Shown: positions 1-12,839, numbered from the stretch's first letter. The stretch is 64,000 nt of DNA from Synchiropus splendidus (GCF_027744825.2 NC_071336.1:15279501-15343500); one strand, 5' to 3'. Numbers and translations are program-made. Notes: generated from the letters alone by a model not told the origin.

Positions 1-1400
1 ATTTTTTTTTTTTTCAGCGCTTCAGGTGTTCCTTAACTCTTAACTCTGACTGGTCAATACGGAGGTGTTGCCCAGACAACTGTAGCAAAGACGTGACTCA
101 GCATTTGGCCTTCTAACGGACTGTACTACACCTCCTCCACCCAGAAACCTGTGGGTGGGCAATACGATGTCACAGCAAAGATGCTTCAACTTCAGTCACT
201 AATATTTCAATTATTTTTTTGCTGTCACTCTCATACACAATGGTGGAAGAGGGAAATGTAATGACATGTATTGGTATCCAAATATTTTGTGCAAAAGAGC
301 ACATAAAAATGCATTTTATACAGTGTTAATATGAACTCACTTAATGCTGAAGAAAAGTCGCTCAAAGTAACTGAAATAACTAAAAGAGGCACTTGGCTTG
401 CCCGTATAATCAGAGTATCTGATGTACGGCGAAGATCGCACAGTTAAAGAAAACACAAAAAAAGATGAGTCTGATTCAGTGCTTCAGTGCTCTCACCATA
501 TATTCATTTACTGCCCTCGGCCATAACTAATTAGTGGACCTGTCTGCAATGTGTCTTCTGAATACAATACGATTTGGATGCGTGCAGCGTGAAAATGAAG
601 CCACAATCTCACATCCGTCAGACACAGATCCAGTGCAACAACGATGACAAACGGTGGATGGCCACTACAAGTGGCACGGGTTTTTGGAAGAACGCCACTA
701 GCGTCTAACATGTCACTAAATCAACCAAGATCAAAGATTAACAAGGGAAAGAGTTAGTTTAAAAATTGAAAATGTTTTCTGTAAAATGTGGGAAATGTCA
801 TGACAGCTGGAAACAAATGCATCCCCATGTAACTAGCGAGAAATCTAGATGTCCAAATAACGGTTTTCAGACGAACTTCTAGAACTTCAGTTGGCGGGCA
901 TACGGATTAAATATGGGTCTACATCTTATTTGCGGTAAAATAAAAGGGGGAATAATGTTTTCGGGTATTAATTAGAAATTGAAAGCTGGGAGAAGAAGAC
1001 TATTCTGGAACACACTCGGCTAACCAGTTAGCAGTCCCTACACTTACGGTTATTTACACCCGAATACGGATGCAAAGCTGGTCGTAATTATATTTTATTT
1101 AGTTGGTCTGGTGTGTGCTTCCCGTTTGAAACTGAATAGAGGGGAAAACGACGTGAAAACGATGCACTTTCAGACGAGCATTGATGCAAGCGGTCCAGAC
1201 TAGCTTCAGCTGCTAGCTTCGAGGCTAACTGGCACCTGTGCGCTGGCAGCACTGTAATGTGTGGTGAGTTCCCGAAATATATAGCAATTGTTTGACAAAA
1301 AAAATATTTCAACTATGGAGAGCCACTTGCTATTTTTCCCCACGTTGTTGCTGCAATCACACCAGAGCGAAACGAAACAAAACAAAGCGACTCCAACGTA
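1..1400. other. Intergenic or intronic sequence, no gene recognised
   Basis: This is mostly AT-rich unique-looking sequence. The minus frame at 508-711 is open but shows no domain I recognise and has no clear splice signals around it. It may be intron of the gene suggested at 1402-1560. Confidence 0.4.
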
Positions 1401-1401
1401 C

Positions 1402-1560
1402 CTTCCCGTTGCCTCAATTCCAGCCTCAACACGAACTCTCATCTTCGTACCTGAGGTTTTAACATTGCGGGTTTAGTTTCCTAGACGATCGTAAGTCCCC
1501 ACATCATTGTGGTTTCTTTTTTTTCAGTCCCATCGCTGACGGTGACGTCCACTTCCGGCT
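1402..1560 (-). promoter_or_regulatory. Possible promoter and first exon of a gene leaving the window to the left
   Basis: A CRE-like TGACGTC (1543-1549) lies next to an ETS-type ACTTCCGG (1551-1558) in a locally CpG-containing stretch. This combination is common in housekeeping promoters. On the minus strand two plausible splice donors follow: CAG/GTACGA after position 1451 and AAG/GTACGT after 1402. Between them a short reading frame starts with MRVRVEAGIEATGR. I could not find a recognisable downstream exon in 1-1400, so the gene, if real, continues outside the window. This is inference from motifs only. Confidence 0.25.
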
Positions 1561-1884
1561 TGCGATCGCAGCCTCAGAACGGAGATAAACGAGCGAAGAG
1601 CAAACGCATGTATTATTCATCAAAAGTGCTGTCTTTTGGTAAATTGCTTTGTCTTGAAACAAAACACCGAACCTTGCCCGTTTCCCCAAAATAATAATAT
1701 ATTGTTTTGTCTTTTGACGCATGTTCTAAACAATGAATTTGAAAACATCTTTGATAATAAAAATTAATTAATAGTGGAATTTCATCCTCTCACACCATTG
1801 GGAATTAACCAATTGTTTCCGCACTTCAATACCATTTCAATTAATACTGGTAGAGAGCAACGTTGCAAGTCCTCTGGATATGGC

Positions 1885-2355
<471 letters not shown>

Positions 2356-2653
2356 CTGCTGCAGTGGTTTGAGAATGTCACCTTATTTGTAATTTTTTCT
2401 TTTAACTTGAAAAACAGAACCTTGGATCAATCCCTGAATTGTGCATTCTATTGATCTTTTACGAATACAAGTCACCTGACATGCTGAACAGCACCACCTT
2501 TTGGGTAAAGCATACAATCACATGTTTATGGCGTATAAAACGTTCGTTCAGCGAGACTACTGACCTGCAGGCAACCATTAAAACTAACAATTTAGACATG
2601 TAAAAAGTAGATAAGAAGGTGTCACTTTGGGAGAAACGGCACTAAGTGGAGAT

Positions 2654-5228
2654 TTACTCCAAACCCGTGTAAAAGTCTAAGTCTCTGCGGTGCAGCTGAG
2701 TCGGCATGTTTCTCCTAGTATTGTGCAGTTTCTCCAAGTCGATCTCCACCAGCCTCAATCCTGGTTTCTCTCCACCACAGTCAGCTATCACCTCGCCCCA
2801 AGGGTCCACGGCCATGGCATGACCATGAGATGACCGTTTCTCGTGGTGTGCACCGACTTGTGCCGCCGCCAGGACGAAGCATTGAGTCTCAATGGCCCGT
2901 GCACGCAGCAACACCTAGAAATGACAACATCAAAGTCAGCTGAAAATTAACTCTTCAAATCTCAATAAGAACTAAATGACGTGATGTGTTTTACTTGTCT
3001 CCACTGACGATGGTTATCATTAAACCTTTACAGATCATTATTGCATGAAATAGATAGACCTATGGCAACATGCCAGCAACATGGCTACTTCTATAGCTCT
3101 GCTCCTACGGTCTGGTCCTTCCCAGACACAAGACTGCTGCAGTAAGTGTATAAATGGATGGGCAAAAGACAGGTGGGATGTACTGTCCATACAGTGGTTG
3201 CAGAGATCCATAAAAATACTTGTCAATTCAAAGCAGCAACAACGACTTTCTTGAAATGACAGCATCAAAAGCAGCAAATTGTTGCGACATGGCGCTGCAA
3301 AGGTGCCAAGTCACTTCCACACATGAGAGATCTTATGTCTTCTTCTTCTATCTCTTTCTGCTTCTCCCTTCAGGGGTCGCCACAGCAGATCATCTTCCTC
3401 CATATCACCCTGTCTTCTGCTTCCTCTTCTCTCAAACCTATAAACTTCATATCCTCCTTTACTACCTCCGTAAATCTCCTCTTCGGCTTTCCTCTCGACC
3501 TTCTGCCTGGCAGTTCCAACCTCAATATCTTCCTGCCAATGTACTCGCTATACTACAAGTCACAAACCATTAGTTTACATATTTGCATTTGCAGATTATA
3601 ATTATTTGAGTGGCCACATTTTGACACACAAATTTGAGGCTGTACCATGATCTTCTTTTCTTTAATGAGGGAACATGTACAGTATATACATTGTGTAGTT
3701 AATCATACTGTAAGGACCTTGTCTGAGGTTGAACACATTGAAGTTTAGAACTTTGTCATCGACCCACCTCCCAGTGAGCTGCACCTGTAGCCACCGTGAA
3801 TGCAGATGGGAATGTCAGAATCTCTGCACCTTTTCTCTGCAGTGCGCATGACAACTCTGGGAATCTAATATCGTAGCAGATCCCCAAACCAACCTGAGGA
3901 TTCAAAAATGCAACACAGAAACAATAAGACCCAAAATGAAGTGCAGATCATGTAAGACAACCACACCTTGCCAATTGGAGTCTGGACGGGAGGCATGAGT
4001 GATGGTCCTGGGATAGTGAAAGCACTTTCTTTAAGCAACACCCCTTTTTCTGGCAGCTCCACGTCAAATAAGTGGGCCTTTCTGTAGACTGATACGACCT
4101 CACCTGCACATACAGAGGACAGGTGTGAGTGTGTCATTGACAGTGCAAAAATAAATCAATATTAGAATGATTTGCCTGTTCGATCTTAAATCGAGTCTGA
4201 ACCTTTGTCATTCATTATTATGTGACTGTTGTAGATTCGCCTATCAGAATCCCAGTCATGTCCTCTCTCATGAAATCCCCCGAGAGACAGCCAGATCTCC
4301 AACTTTCTGAAATAGAAAACACATTTCACACAATAAGTGCAAGGTCTAGACTTTAGTTGAAGAAGGACATGCAGAAGATGCAAATAAAAACCTCTGAATG
4401 ATTGGAACCTATGCTTTTTCTTTTATTACGCCTACATACAAAGATAACAAATTTGATGCGATTTTTAAAGTGGTCATGTATGTAAAATTTTTCTTATCAT
4501 ATTTTTAAAAAAGCAGGTCAAGACCTTGAGTCTAGATGTAAATGCCTGATATTATGAGAGAAGAAAAAGTAGAAAAGTAAATGTTTGTCAGAAATGATCC
4601 CATTAATAATAGCCCCAAAACATGTATGGCTGGTAAGACAAATAAAAATAAGGAAACACAGCTCAAGAGAACTTACTTTGCCATCTGAGAATACCGTGAC
4701 ACAGTTTTTCCTGACAGGCTCTCGGACAGTGCTAGTGTCTCCTCCCGACTGGACCCAATGTAGTCAAAGCCTTCAGGAAGGAACACCATCCTGGCCCCTT
4801 GTAGACTGGCTTGTTCCATCAGCTCCTGACAGGCAGAGAAGTTGGATTCTTTGTCTGGAGTTGCAGTAAGCTGGCAGACTGCAGCAACTCGGTGATGTGA
4901 GCTTGACATCCTGCACATAGATGATATTCCAGTGAGATTTTGCAGGAGCAAGGGCAGGCCACTATCAAAAGTGGCTGGTTTATCATTAACCTCCCTGGTA
5001 ATAAGGTCAGTAGAACATTGAACAGCTCGGTCTGTTTGAGGGGGTAAAAATAACAAATCAAAAGTCACATTTTCTACTATTCACATATTTACGAGTTTGT
5101 TTAATTTCACTGTCAATATATAATTAATAAAGAAAAACATGCCTTTTTTGTAGTTCAGGCCTCCAGATCTGCGAGAGACAATACTTTTTGCAAGCATTAA
5201 ATCCAAACAAGCACCTAGCAGTAAACAT
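2654..5228 (-). CDS. nit1: Nitrilase 1 (deaminated glutathione amidase), six exons
   Basis: This carbon-nitrogen hydrolase is known to hydrolyse deaminated glutathione, a metabolite-repair step in mitochondria and cytosol. Exons read on the minus strand are 5228-5185, 4910-4677, 4306-4203, 4103-3967, 3893-3768 and 2914-2654. All splice in phase and give about 301 residues (human about 327). The nitrilase triad is visible as Glu61 (FLPEGFDY), Lys136 (YRKAHLFD) and Cys179 (GICYDIRFPEL). Other family blocks are LSLGGFHERGHDW and LLRARAIETQC. Exon 1 encodes MFTARCLFGFNACKK, basic and without acidic residues, so it may be a mitochondrial presequence. A second Met at residue 16 would give a cytosolic form. 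The gene lies head to head with pfdn2, 326 bp apart, as in mammals. Exon 1 is the least certain exon. The rest is firm. Confidence 0.95.
3330..3560. repeat. Interspersed repeat in a nit1 intron, teleost LINE-like fragment
   Basis: The pattern 'ctgcttctcccttcaggggtcgccacag...' followed by pyrimidine-rich text ending near 'ctgcctggcagttccaacctc' matches a repeat I have seen often in fish genomes. It resembles the tail region of a non-LTR element. It lies between nit1 exons 5 and 6 and explains the open frames at 3220-3601. I am not sure of the family. Confidence 0.55.
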
Positions 5229-5554
5229 CTGAGCAACACAAACCGTCGAAGCGACTTCTTCTGGTCTGCGGACTACAGCGTCGGTGGATCAACTATATTT
5301 GAAGCACATCACCATCTAGTGTCTATAATTATACTACATCACCACGTTCTAATTTATAGAATTTTCCCCCATCGGCGAAGCAATAAATTAAAAACATTGC
5401 GTATTCGTATTGTGACAGCAGATCTGAATCAAAAGACGATAAAATGAAGGCATAAGTTAACAGAAAACCAACACAAAACCAATTTAGACTAGGCGGCAGA
5501 ACGTGTTTCCGGTGCGTTTAGTAAAGTGGAGAAGAAGAAAAGCACCCTTCCAAA
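5229..5554. promoter_or_regulatory. Shared bidirectional promoter of nit1 and pfdn2
   Basis: The two start codons point away from each other and are 326 bp apart, so both 5' untranslated regions and core promoters must lie here unless there are distant non-coding exons. I see no TATA box near either start. An ETS-type TTTCCGG at 5506-5512 lies close to the pfdn2 start. The same head-to-head pair exists in mammals. Confidence 0.75.
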
Positions 5555-7192
5555 ATGGCAGCCAGCAGTAGCAGCACGGGAAACAAATCTGGCAGCAGTG
5601 CCGGAGGAAAACAGTCTGGTCTCACTGCTGACCAGGTATTCGTGCTTCCACGCGACTCATTAGCAATACTGCAACAGTTTCTCAGTTACAGCCACTATTT
5701 TTAGGCTTCGGTCGATGCAGTGACCAAGCAGTGCTAACGCTAGCGTGAATTGCTAACATTTCGCTTTCTCATCGTAAAAGGCTCCAGTTCAATTCACGAG
5801 ATTCTCAAAAGGCTATATTACCATTACTGTCTTGCTGTTGTCTCATCTCATATCGCTTGTTAACCTGTGCAAAACTCACTCACTCAATGTACGCAGCTGA
5901 AACATGTTATCAACCGCCTCAACTGTCCACTTGTGGTGCACCCGGTTTTAGTGAGTTATTTCTGTCCTATTGGTTTGCGATGATGGGTATATCCGCGTGT
6001 GACAGGTCGCAGCAACATTTCAGCGGATGCGTCAGGAACAGCGCAGCCTGGCCTCAACAGCAGCCAATTTGGAGATGGAGATGAACGAGCACAGGTATCT
6101 CACTTTTATGGTGATGGTCTAAAACTGGGCGAGAAATCACGTGGTGCCATGGAGCTAAACTATAAAGTAACCTGGTAACTTTAATTTGACTCTAGGATAA
6201 TATAGAGATACAACATTTGGATCTTGGCCTCTGAATATGGTCTTACACACCCACAATTTTACCCCAAAGCAAAACTGACGGAACACAGTGACACAATGAA
6301 CACAACAAGGTTATCCTCTGCAGATGTGTATTTCTTTGCTGTTCTCCAATTACATCTTGTTTTTTTTCCTTACAGCTTAGTTATTGACACCCTGAAGGAT
6401 GTGGATCCCTCAAGAAAATGTTTTCATCTTGTTGGAGGTGTTTTGGTGGAGATGACAGTAAAAGAAGTTCTGCCTGCATTGGTTAACAACAAAGAACAGG
6501 TACTGCAATATAAATGAAGTCATGCATTTACTTCAACCAAAATATTAAGTCACAATGCAGTAAAGCTCTCATGGTGTAGTCTGTACATTCATGAGCGATG
6601 GCATAAGAGTGTTCATGCGGTTTAAACTACGTGAGTAAATATAAAATGGCTTATCTTTAAATGTAAGTTTACACCAAGCACAATTTGGTGACATGATACT
6701 CACCTTTGAGTGATGGCTGAGAAAACACCATCTCTCCAATGGCATTAAAAACAGTAGGTCGATCGACTACAAATTCTTGGCTGTGATTGGTTAATGGGCC
6801 ACGTCTTGTTGCAAGATTTGAATATATAAATGTTGCATGTACAGCTGCCAACCTGTCGCCCCGTTTCTAAGACAGCAATTCCAAATGTGAATTGCTCCCT
6901 TCAGCTTGTAGTGTAATGCATTTTGTGCCAAATGAGTCTTGAGATTACGTATTTGATGTTACCAAAAAGTGCACCATTAACTTCATTTTTCCCTCCACAG
7001 ATCACAAAAGGCATTGAATCGATCAACACAAAAATGCAAGAAAAAGGACAGGAACTGCGAGAGTACAGGGAACGTTACAACATACGCTTCATAGGAGAGG
7101 GTGAAGCGGAGACGCAAGGGCAGCCTGCCTCATCATCCAGTAACAATGCAGGCGGTGGATCCAAAAGTGGTGCTGGTGTTTTGGTGTCTTAG
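5555..7192 (+). CDS. pfdn2: Prefoldin subunit 2, four exons
   Basis: This is a beta-type subunit of the hexameric cytosolic co-chaperone prefoldin, which passes nascent actin and tubulin to the chaperonin CCT. Exons are 5555-5635, 6006-6094, 6376-6499 and 7001-7192, all GT-AG and in phase, giving 161 residues (human 154). The N-terminus is Ser/Gly/Ala-rich and low-complexity (about residues 1-22). The first helix includes TFQRMRQEQRSLAST. The hairpin segment is DPSRKCFHLVGGVLVEMTV, and the second helix contains ITKGIESINTKMQEKGQEL. The tail is again Ser/Gly-rich. The ATG at 5555 has an in-frame Ala codon next and matches the family start. It is transcribed away from nit1. Confidence 0.96.
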
Positions 7193-8223
7193 TTCCAACT
7201 TGCAGCGTTTTACAGTTGAGCCCTTTGATTACTCCCCAAATCAAAGTTTACAAAGTTGATTTCTGCTCAACCTTTGGTGTGCATTTATTTTATACTGGCA
7301 CTTGTATTTGTTCAGTTTTGTGCTGAGTAAGGTGGATGAAATGCCCAAAAGTGCAAGGTAGTCGTGTCAAGGTTTTGAGTTTCATGGAAGTAAGTTTCAC
7401 TCAACCAAAAGTTGAATAATGTATTCGGTTTGTTTCCAGAAAAGAAGGCATACGATGAGGGAACATTTGAAGATTGACAAATTGAGTGACTGTGACAAAA
7501 ATAAATGTTTGTAGAAAATGCTGTTTCACACATCAAATATGACACTCATCAGAGGTCCGCAAGAGGTTTTATGAGAATGTGACATAATTCTTCAAAATAA
7601 TTGGCATTTTGGGGGGAAAAAACTCTTTGGCTACTGAGTTCACTATGCCGAACATAAGAATTAGACACCCACAATGAGGAGAGCTGTCATTACAACATAG
7701 CTGGAAGGAAAAATAAACTGTCAAGTTGAGCTATGCCTGAGGATCATGCAAGGATGCTTGTTTTTATTGATGAATAAAATAAGTCGTGGTTGCATACTTG
7801 TGTTCATGTCACTCCACTCTGCAGGAACCCAGAATTACAAAGTAGTGTTTGAATAACTTCAGGTTGGGTTTTCCCAGACTTACTCTTCCATATCCATATT
7901 TAAAATAACATTTCAGTTTATCATTTAAGACCAGCCTTGCCTGTCTAGTTTCGTCAGTTACATTTAAATGCCTGGTGCGACCTGCTGAAAGACACACGAA
8001 ATGTGATTTGTCATTCACCTGGATGCAGTATGAATTCACTTACTGTGTCTCAAACGTGCAGGCATTAATGAAGTAGTCTGTCTACATTACGCCACCATGT
8101 GGCAGACTAGATAAGGAACGACTACAATGGGATTCGCCTTTGATGTTCGAAGGTATGAGATGCGTGCGTGGGACGCAGTTGTGCAGAGATTTGCCCTCCA
8201 TGATTAAAGGCAAAAAGCTCATT
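7193..8223. other. pfdn2 3' UTR and intergenic sequence
   Basis: Apart from the polyadenylation signals there is no coding exon I can support between the pfdn2 stop and the tRNA gene. The minus frame at 7809-8039 has no recognisable similarity. Confidence 0.5.
7500..7505 (+). promoter_or_regulatory. Candidate pfdn2 polyadenylation signal AATAAA
   Basis: A canonical hexamer lies 308 bases after the pfdn2 stop codon. A second AATAAA follows near 7773. Which one is used cannot be told from sequence. Confidence 0.5.
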
Positions 8224-8305
8224 CGACGAGGATGGGATTCGAACCCACGCGTGCAGAGCACAATGGATTAGCAGTCCATCGCCTTAACCACTCGGCCACC
8301 TCGTC
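8224..8305 (-). tRNA. tRNA-Ser, anticodon GCT
   Basis: On the minus strand the acceptor arms GACGAGG and CCTCGTC pair over seven bases, followed by discriminator G at 8224, which is usual for serine tRNAs. The A box (TGGCCGAGTGG) and B box (GGTTCGAATCC) are canonical. A long variable arm lies between the anticodon and T arms, as in type II tRNAs. The anticodon GCT is at 8272-8270 and decodes AGC/AGU. There is no intron. A T5 run on the minus strand (8216-8212) would end Pol III transcription. The gene appears intact and functional. Confidence 0.97.
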
Positions 8306-8764
8306 CGTTGAACTTATTACGGTTGCGCAGGACTATTTCAAATATGCCTCTCGTTCTGTTGTTTTGTTCTATATTTCGTTTATTTCAAAGGCTAGAATGG
8401 AACAAGTCCAACGTCAGCGACTGCATAGTTGACTGTTGCTCTCAAAAATCATTGCACCACAGACGCGGAGTGCGGCGCCTTTAATACCACCATTACGGTT
8501 ATTACGCATCGACATGCGCCGCTGTACCAGCAGAGAGAGGACGATAGCTTCGATGAGTGTCGCTGGATCATCCTGAAAAATACAAACACTCGCGCGGTTG
8601 TAGTTTTTATGAGGAGTATTTCCACTCGGCGACGGCACCGATTCGAAGCAGCATTGTTTACCATTCTACGTTAGCAATGTAGGTGAGGTCGGTCGGGGCC
8701 AGTGGACAGAAGCAGCCCCCAGAAGGTCCAGTATATGTGGCTGTGTGGACCGTAACGCTTGGGA

Positions 8765-11264
8765 ATGCATCTCTCCAAGAAATGCTCGGTGTTTAAAGTG
8801 GTGCTGAGCGCTCTGCTGATCGTTGCTCTGCTTCAGCTCATCTATCTGTCCTTCTTGTCCAAGTTCCATGGCAAACAGCAGCGCTACCGATACTCGGAGC
8901 TGTTCGGAGCCTCGGGCACCAAGAAAAACGCTCATCCAGAGAAGAACACAAGGAAGGAACGTCTGAGGTACTCGCTGTCAACTGGGGGCATCTTTGATAA
9001 CAGTGGTCAGTACCGAGTGTACAAGAACTTGATCAAAAGCGATTTCACCAACAACCTCAAGCCAGGCTCTGAGCCCGGCTCCAACATCCTAGCTTTAGCA
9101 ACACACACCACCATCAACAATCTGCACTATCTGGAATCCCTGCTGGAAAGATGGCAGAACCCGCTGTCGGTAGCCATATTCGCGCATGGCCAAGACGTCA
9201 AGTTTGCCACAGCACTGGTGTATGCGCTCAGCTTCTTCTGCCCTCACATCCAGGCTCTGGTGGACTTCCACTTGGTTTGCCTCTCAGGAGAGACAGCCAG
9301 TTTCCCAGACCAGGACCGAGAGCACTTTGCGGGCTTGGAGGACTGCGCTTCAGTCTTCTCCAGACTGGAGACGCACAGAGACAAAGACCAGAACTATGCC
9401 ATCAGTGGAAACATCTCCTACCCCAACAATCTGTTGCGCAATGTGGCCAGAGCTGGCACGGAATCCACCTACGTCCTGGTCATTGACATGGACATGATGC
9501 CAAGTGCTGACCTGCATCAGCAGTTTGTTACCATGATGATGAAACGAGAGCCAGAGAGTGATGAGGTGTTCGTTCTGCCGGCTTTTGAGATCCGACACGC
9601 ACGGAAGATGCCTTCTAGCAAGGCGGAGTTGGTCCAGCTCTACCAGGTAGGAGAGGTGAGGCCATTTTATGAAGAACTGTGTCCACGCTGCCAGGCCCCC
9701 ACCAACTACTCCCAGTGGGTCAACAGTCACGTCAGAGGAGCCAACAGCCTTGAGGTTGCCTACACCCTGACCTGGGTGGATCCCTGGGAGCCCTTCTACA
9801 TCGGGCCTAGCACCGTGCCACTCTATGACGAGAGCTTCAAGCAGTATGGATTCAATCGAATAAGTCAGGCAAGTGTTGCTTCATTTTTCTTCGCAGAAAT
9901 AACGTTCAACAAGAAGTTGTAGGTTGAAATGATTGGATGGGAGGAACCACTTCAGACTGAACGACAAATGTGGCCAACTGAGAAACATGGCAGCTGTTCC
10001 CCTGGCTTTTACCTCAACTAGAATGAACTTTGAATCAGTTAACACTGCACAATCCAACTTTGTTTTGTCACATCATTGAGGGTGGCAACGTAGATGCCAT
10101 GAGGTACCACGGTATTGTGTGGGCTGTGCTGGGCAGCTGTGGTACGAGTGACACAGGGATTTAAGGTGAAGAACATCAGGGATCAGCTCTCAGTCCTGAC
10201 TTGTTTGCTATTGGTACGGACAGACGAGGTAACAGAGGAGGACCATGTTTGCTGAGGATATAGTAATCTGTCGAGAGAGAAAAGATGGACAGGAGGAGGA
10301 GGCTCACTTTTAAAAGCTTGCATTTATGTAACACCCTCCTAACAATTCCTTAGTACTTGCTCACTGAAGGCCTGGCTGTCCACCCTTGTGGTTGAGCAAG
10401 TGAAAACAGCATGTATAAGACTGTGAAGTGCTATACAAATTATGTTTTACTATTATTATTGTGGTATTTAATCACAAACAGAACATGTCACAAAACTTAA
10501 GCATTTGCCAGGTCTGTATACCAGGTAGGATAAAGCTTCTATGCGACTTTTTTTAAACTCACGATAAGGAACAGGAACTTCTCACGAAAGGGACGGACAT
10601 GGAAAACTTTCCGGTAGTCAACAATTAGCATTGCATTATTAATGAAATGTGTTTTGATCTTCATGTGTTTTATCTTCTTGTCATGCCAAAATACTCTGAA
10701 GCTAGGGTGCACTTTATTTTCCGTAAGTCTGTATTTGTGTCAGTAATGTGAGAACCTTGTGCATTCAGTGAAGCTTGTTGATAACAGTTTATCATCAGCT
10801 TTGTTAACATCCAGAGACAGAATGCTTATGTTCAATTGTGTTTTGGGATCAGCTATTCTCTGATCCCTGTGAAGTGATTACATCCCTAAGAATCATGTGA
10901 CCACAACTGCGTGGTTGAAAAACATTCCCGCGTTATTGGTTCTGACAAATGGTTCATCTTCAAGCAACTTGAAACACGTAGCACTTCATTCTGTGGCATT
11001 GCCACTCTACTCCCCGTGACCTCATGACATGCTTGCATCGACAGTTTCATCCATGATCTCCCTCTGTTGCAGGCGTGTGAGCTGCATGTGGCAGGATACA
11101 AGTTCTCAGTGCTGAGCTCAGCATTTGTGGTCCACAGAGGTTTCAAGATCCAGGGGGAGTTTCATGCCAAGAAAGACGAAGAGAACAAACGCAACAGAGT
11201 TCTGTTTCGCAGCTTCAAAGAAGGCCTGAAAGTCAAATACCCATCCTCCACCAGACGGTGCTGA
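8765..11264 (+). CDS. b4gat1: Beta-1,4-glucuronyltransferase 1, two coding exons
   Basis: This type II Golgi enzyme (GT49) adds glucuronic acid to the xylose primer on alpha-dystroglycan, so that LARGE can extend matriglycan. Coding exons are 8765-9868 and 11073-11264, giving 431 residues (human 415). Residues about 10-32 form a hydrophobic signal anchor after a short basic tail. The metal-binding motif is D241-M-D243 within VIDMDMMPS. Conserved blocks include YPNNLLRN, ELVQLYQVGEVRPFY, CQAPTNYS, DPWEPFY and QYGFNRISQ, with ACELHVAGYKF and C-terminal RRC in exon 2. N-glycosylation sequons NIS and NYS are present. The ATG at 8765 is followed directly by the basic tail and anchor. The intron is GC-AG (donor CAG/GCAAGT). 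If the intron were retained, translation would run on to a stop at 9922 and lose the conserved C-terminus. Confidence 0.96.
9869..11072 (+). other. b4gat1 intron with GC-AG boundaries
   Basis: The intron starts GCAAGT after CAG and ends TTGCAG before GCG TGT GAG. Protein continuity (RISQ followed by ACELHV) requires this junction. The nearby GT at 9873 would shift the frame into a stop. No other gene is seen inside. Confidence 0.9.
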
Positions 11265-11494
11265 TCCAAACTTCTAATCCTGCTTGTTTCACTCGCTAAT
11301 AATACCATCATCTGCGTGCCGTTTGAGCCAGATAACAAAAAGAAACTGTTCATTCATTCATTCATCTGTGGCTTCAACTGTCATTGTCCTTTGAGGAAGA
11401 GGTTAACTTCATCTTTCTTTCTTCACATCCTTCTAAAAATAGCATACGCTGAGAAGATAACTTACAGTGCACTAAAAACAGTACACGAAATTTC

Positions 11495-11500
11495 AATAAA
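11495..11500 (+). promoter_or_regulatory. Candidate b4gat1 polyadenylation signal AATAAA
   Basis: The hexamer is 231 bases after the stop. Another AATAAA is at 11751-11756. Confidence 0.5.
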
Positions 11501-12839
11501 CATGGGCAACAAATGTAAAAACTTTTTGTCCAAAGATACAGTATCAAGAAGGGGCACAGAACCTACATGTTTATGAGCTGTGTCCTTTGTATATCTAAAT
11601 GGAAGTAAAGTTACTAAGTGAAGCCAGAAAAACACAATTGTTTCATACAGCCGAAAGCGTATGTCATAATTGGATCACCATCACTTTTGGAATGATAAAC
11701 TGTTGCAGACTGAAATGACAAGATCACAAGAGCAGCAAAAAATTCTATGCAATAAAAGAGAGGTGGTCATAATGTTTTGGCTGCGCATAATGTGAACGAT
11801 TCTTGTATAGATTTTTGGGTTCGCTTCGCTGCTACTTTGTTGACATTTGGAGGAGTTAAGAGTTAGGGATTAGACCTGTGGATTCATCTGTTCGGCCACT
11901 AGAGGGCGAGAGTGCAGTTCATTCCACGTCCAGCTTCACAGGTCCGTCCATTAACGCCAACGTCGCACTCCATTTTTGGAAGACTTGATCGTCTGATCGA
12001 GTCGCACTGAATAGAAACCACAATGCAACTCTATTGTTCTCCATGTTACGCCCACAGTCAAGGTTGTGTCACTTCCTGTGGAAATGTAGCATGTTTTACT
12101 GCGTATATGAGGCTTTGTTTCTTCAGAATATGAAGCACAAACAAAATGCTGTTGTTTGGTTTAGTGTCTGTAAGTTTGATCACAACACTATATAATGTAC
12201 TGACACAAACACATTTATGCTCCAGGAAACGTACAAAACAATTGTATGTATACCATTTTTTCTTAATTAGTTGTCAACTGATGGTTTGCTAAACAGAGTA
12301 AATGTTTTCTATTATGGCAGAATAACGTCACATGCAGTATTTATATGATATTTTCTCTTGTCTCGTTTATTTATTTAGTGTCACAAACACTGGAATAGGA
12401 TTTTTTTTAATTTGGGAAAGTACTCATGGCATTAAATCACATTTGCTAAATACTAAATCTAAGTGTTTTTATAATAATATATGATATTTTTTATAAGTGC
12501 GTTGTATTTACTAAGTCAGTTTCACTTCAGTAGCTTTCAAATAAGAGGTTTTGCCTTTGTTTAACATGGCAAGAGGAGGGGGCACAGTGCTGACGGGGTC
12601 AATACAATGCACTTCTTTAGTCGTAGTACAGATGTATTTGTTGTTTTTCATGACTTTCTTTGTTGTGTGTTTGGTGATTGTAGCCAAATAAAAGTTAGAA
12701 TTCATCATGAATTCGATGGTGTGGAGCTCTCGATCAAAAATGACATTAAACCTCTGGAAACAATTTTCCATAATAGTATTCGACCTTCACGCAACTTTCA
12801 TGAGATCAGTGAATCTGTGACATTATTTTGAGGGCTGGT

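Noticed and set aside
9151..9730. Three overlapping open frames within b4gat1 exon 1 on both strands
   Set aside because: They are out-of-frame shadows of a strongly supported coding exon and have no conserved features of their own.
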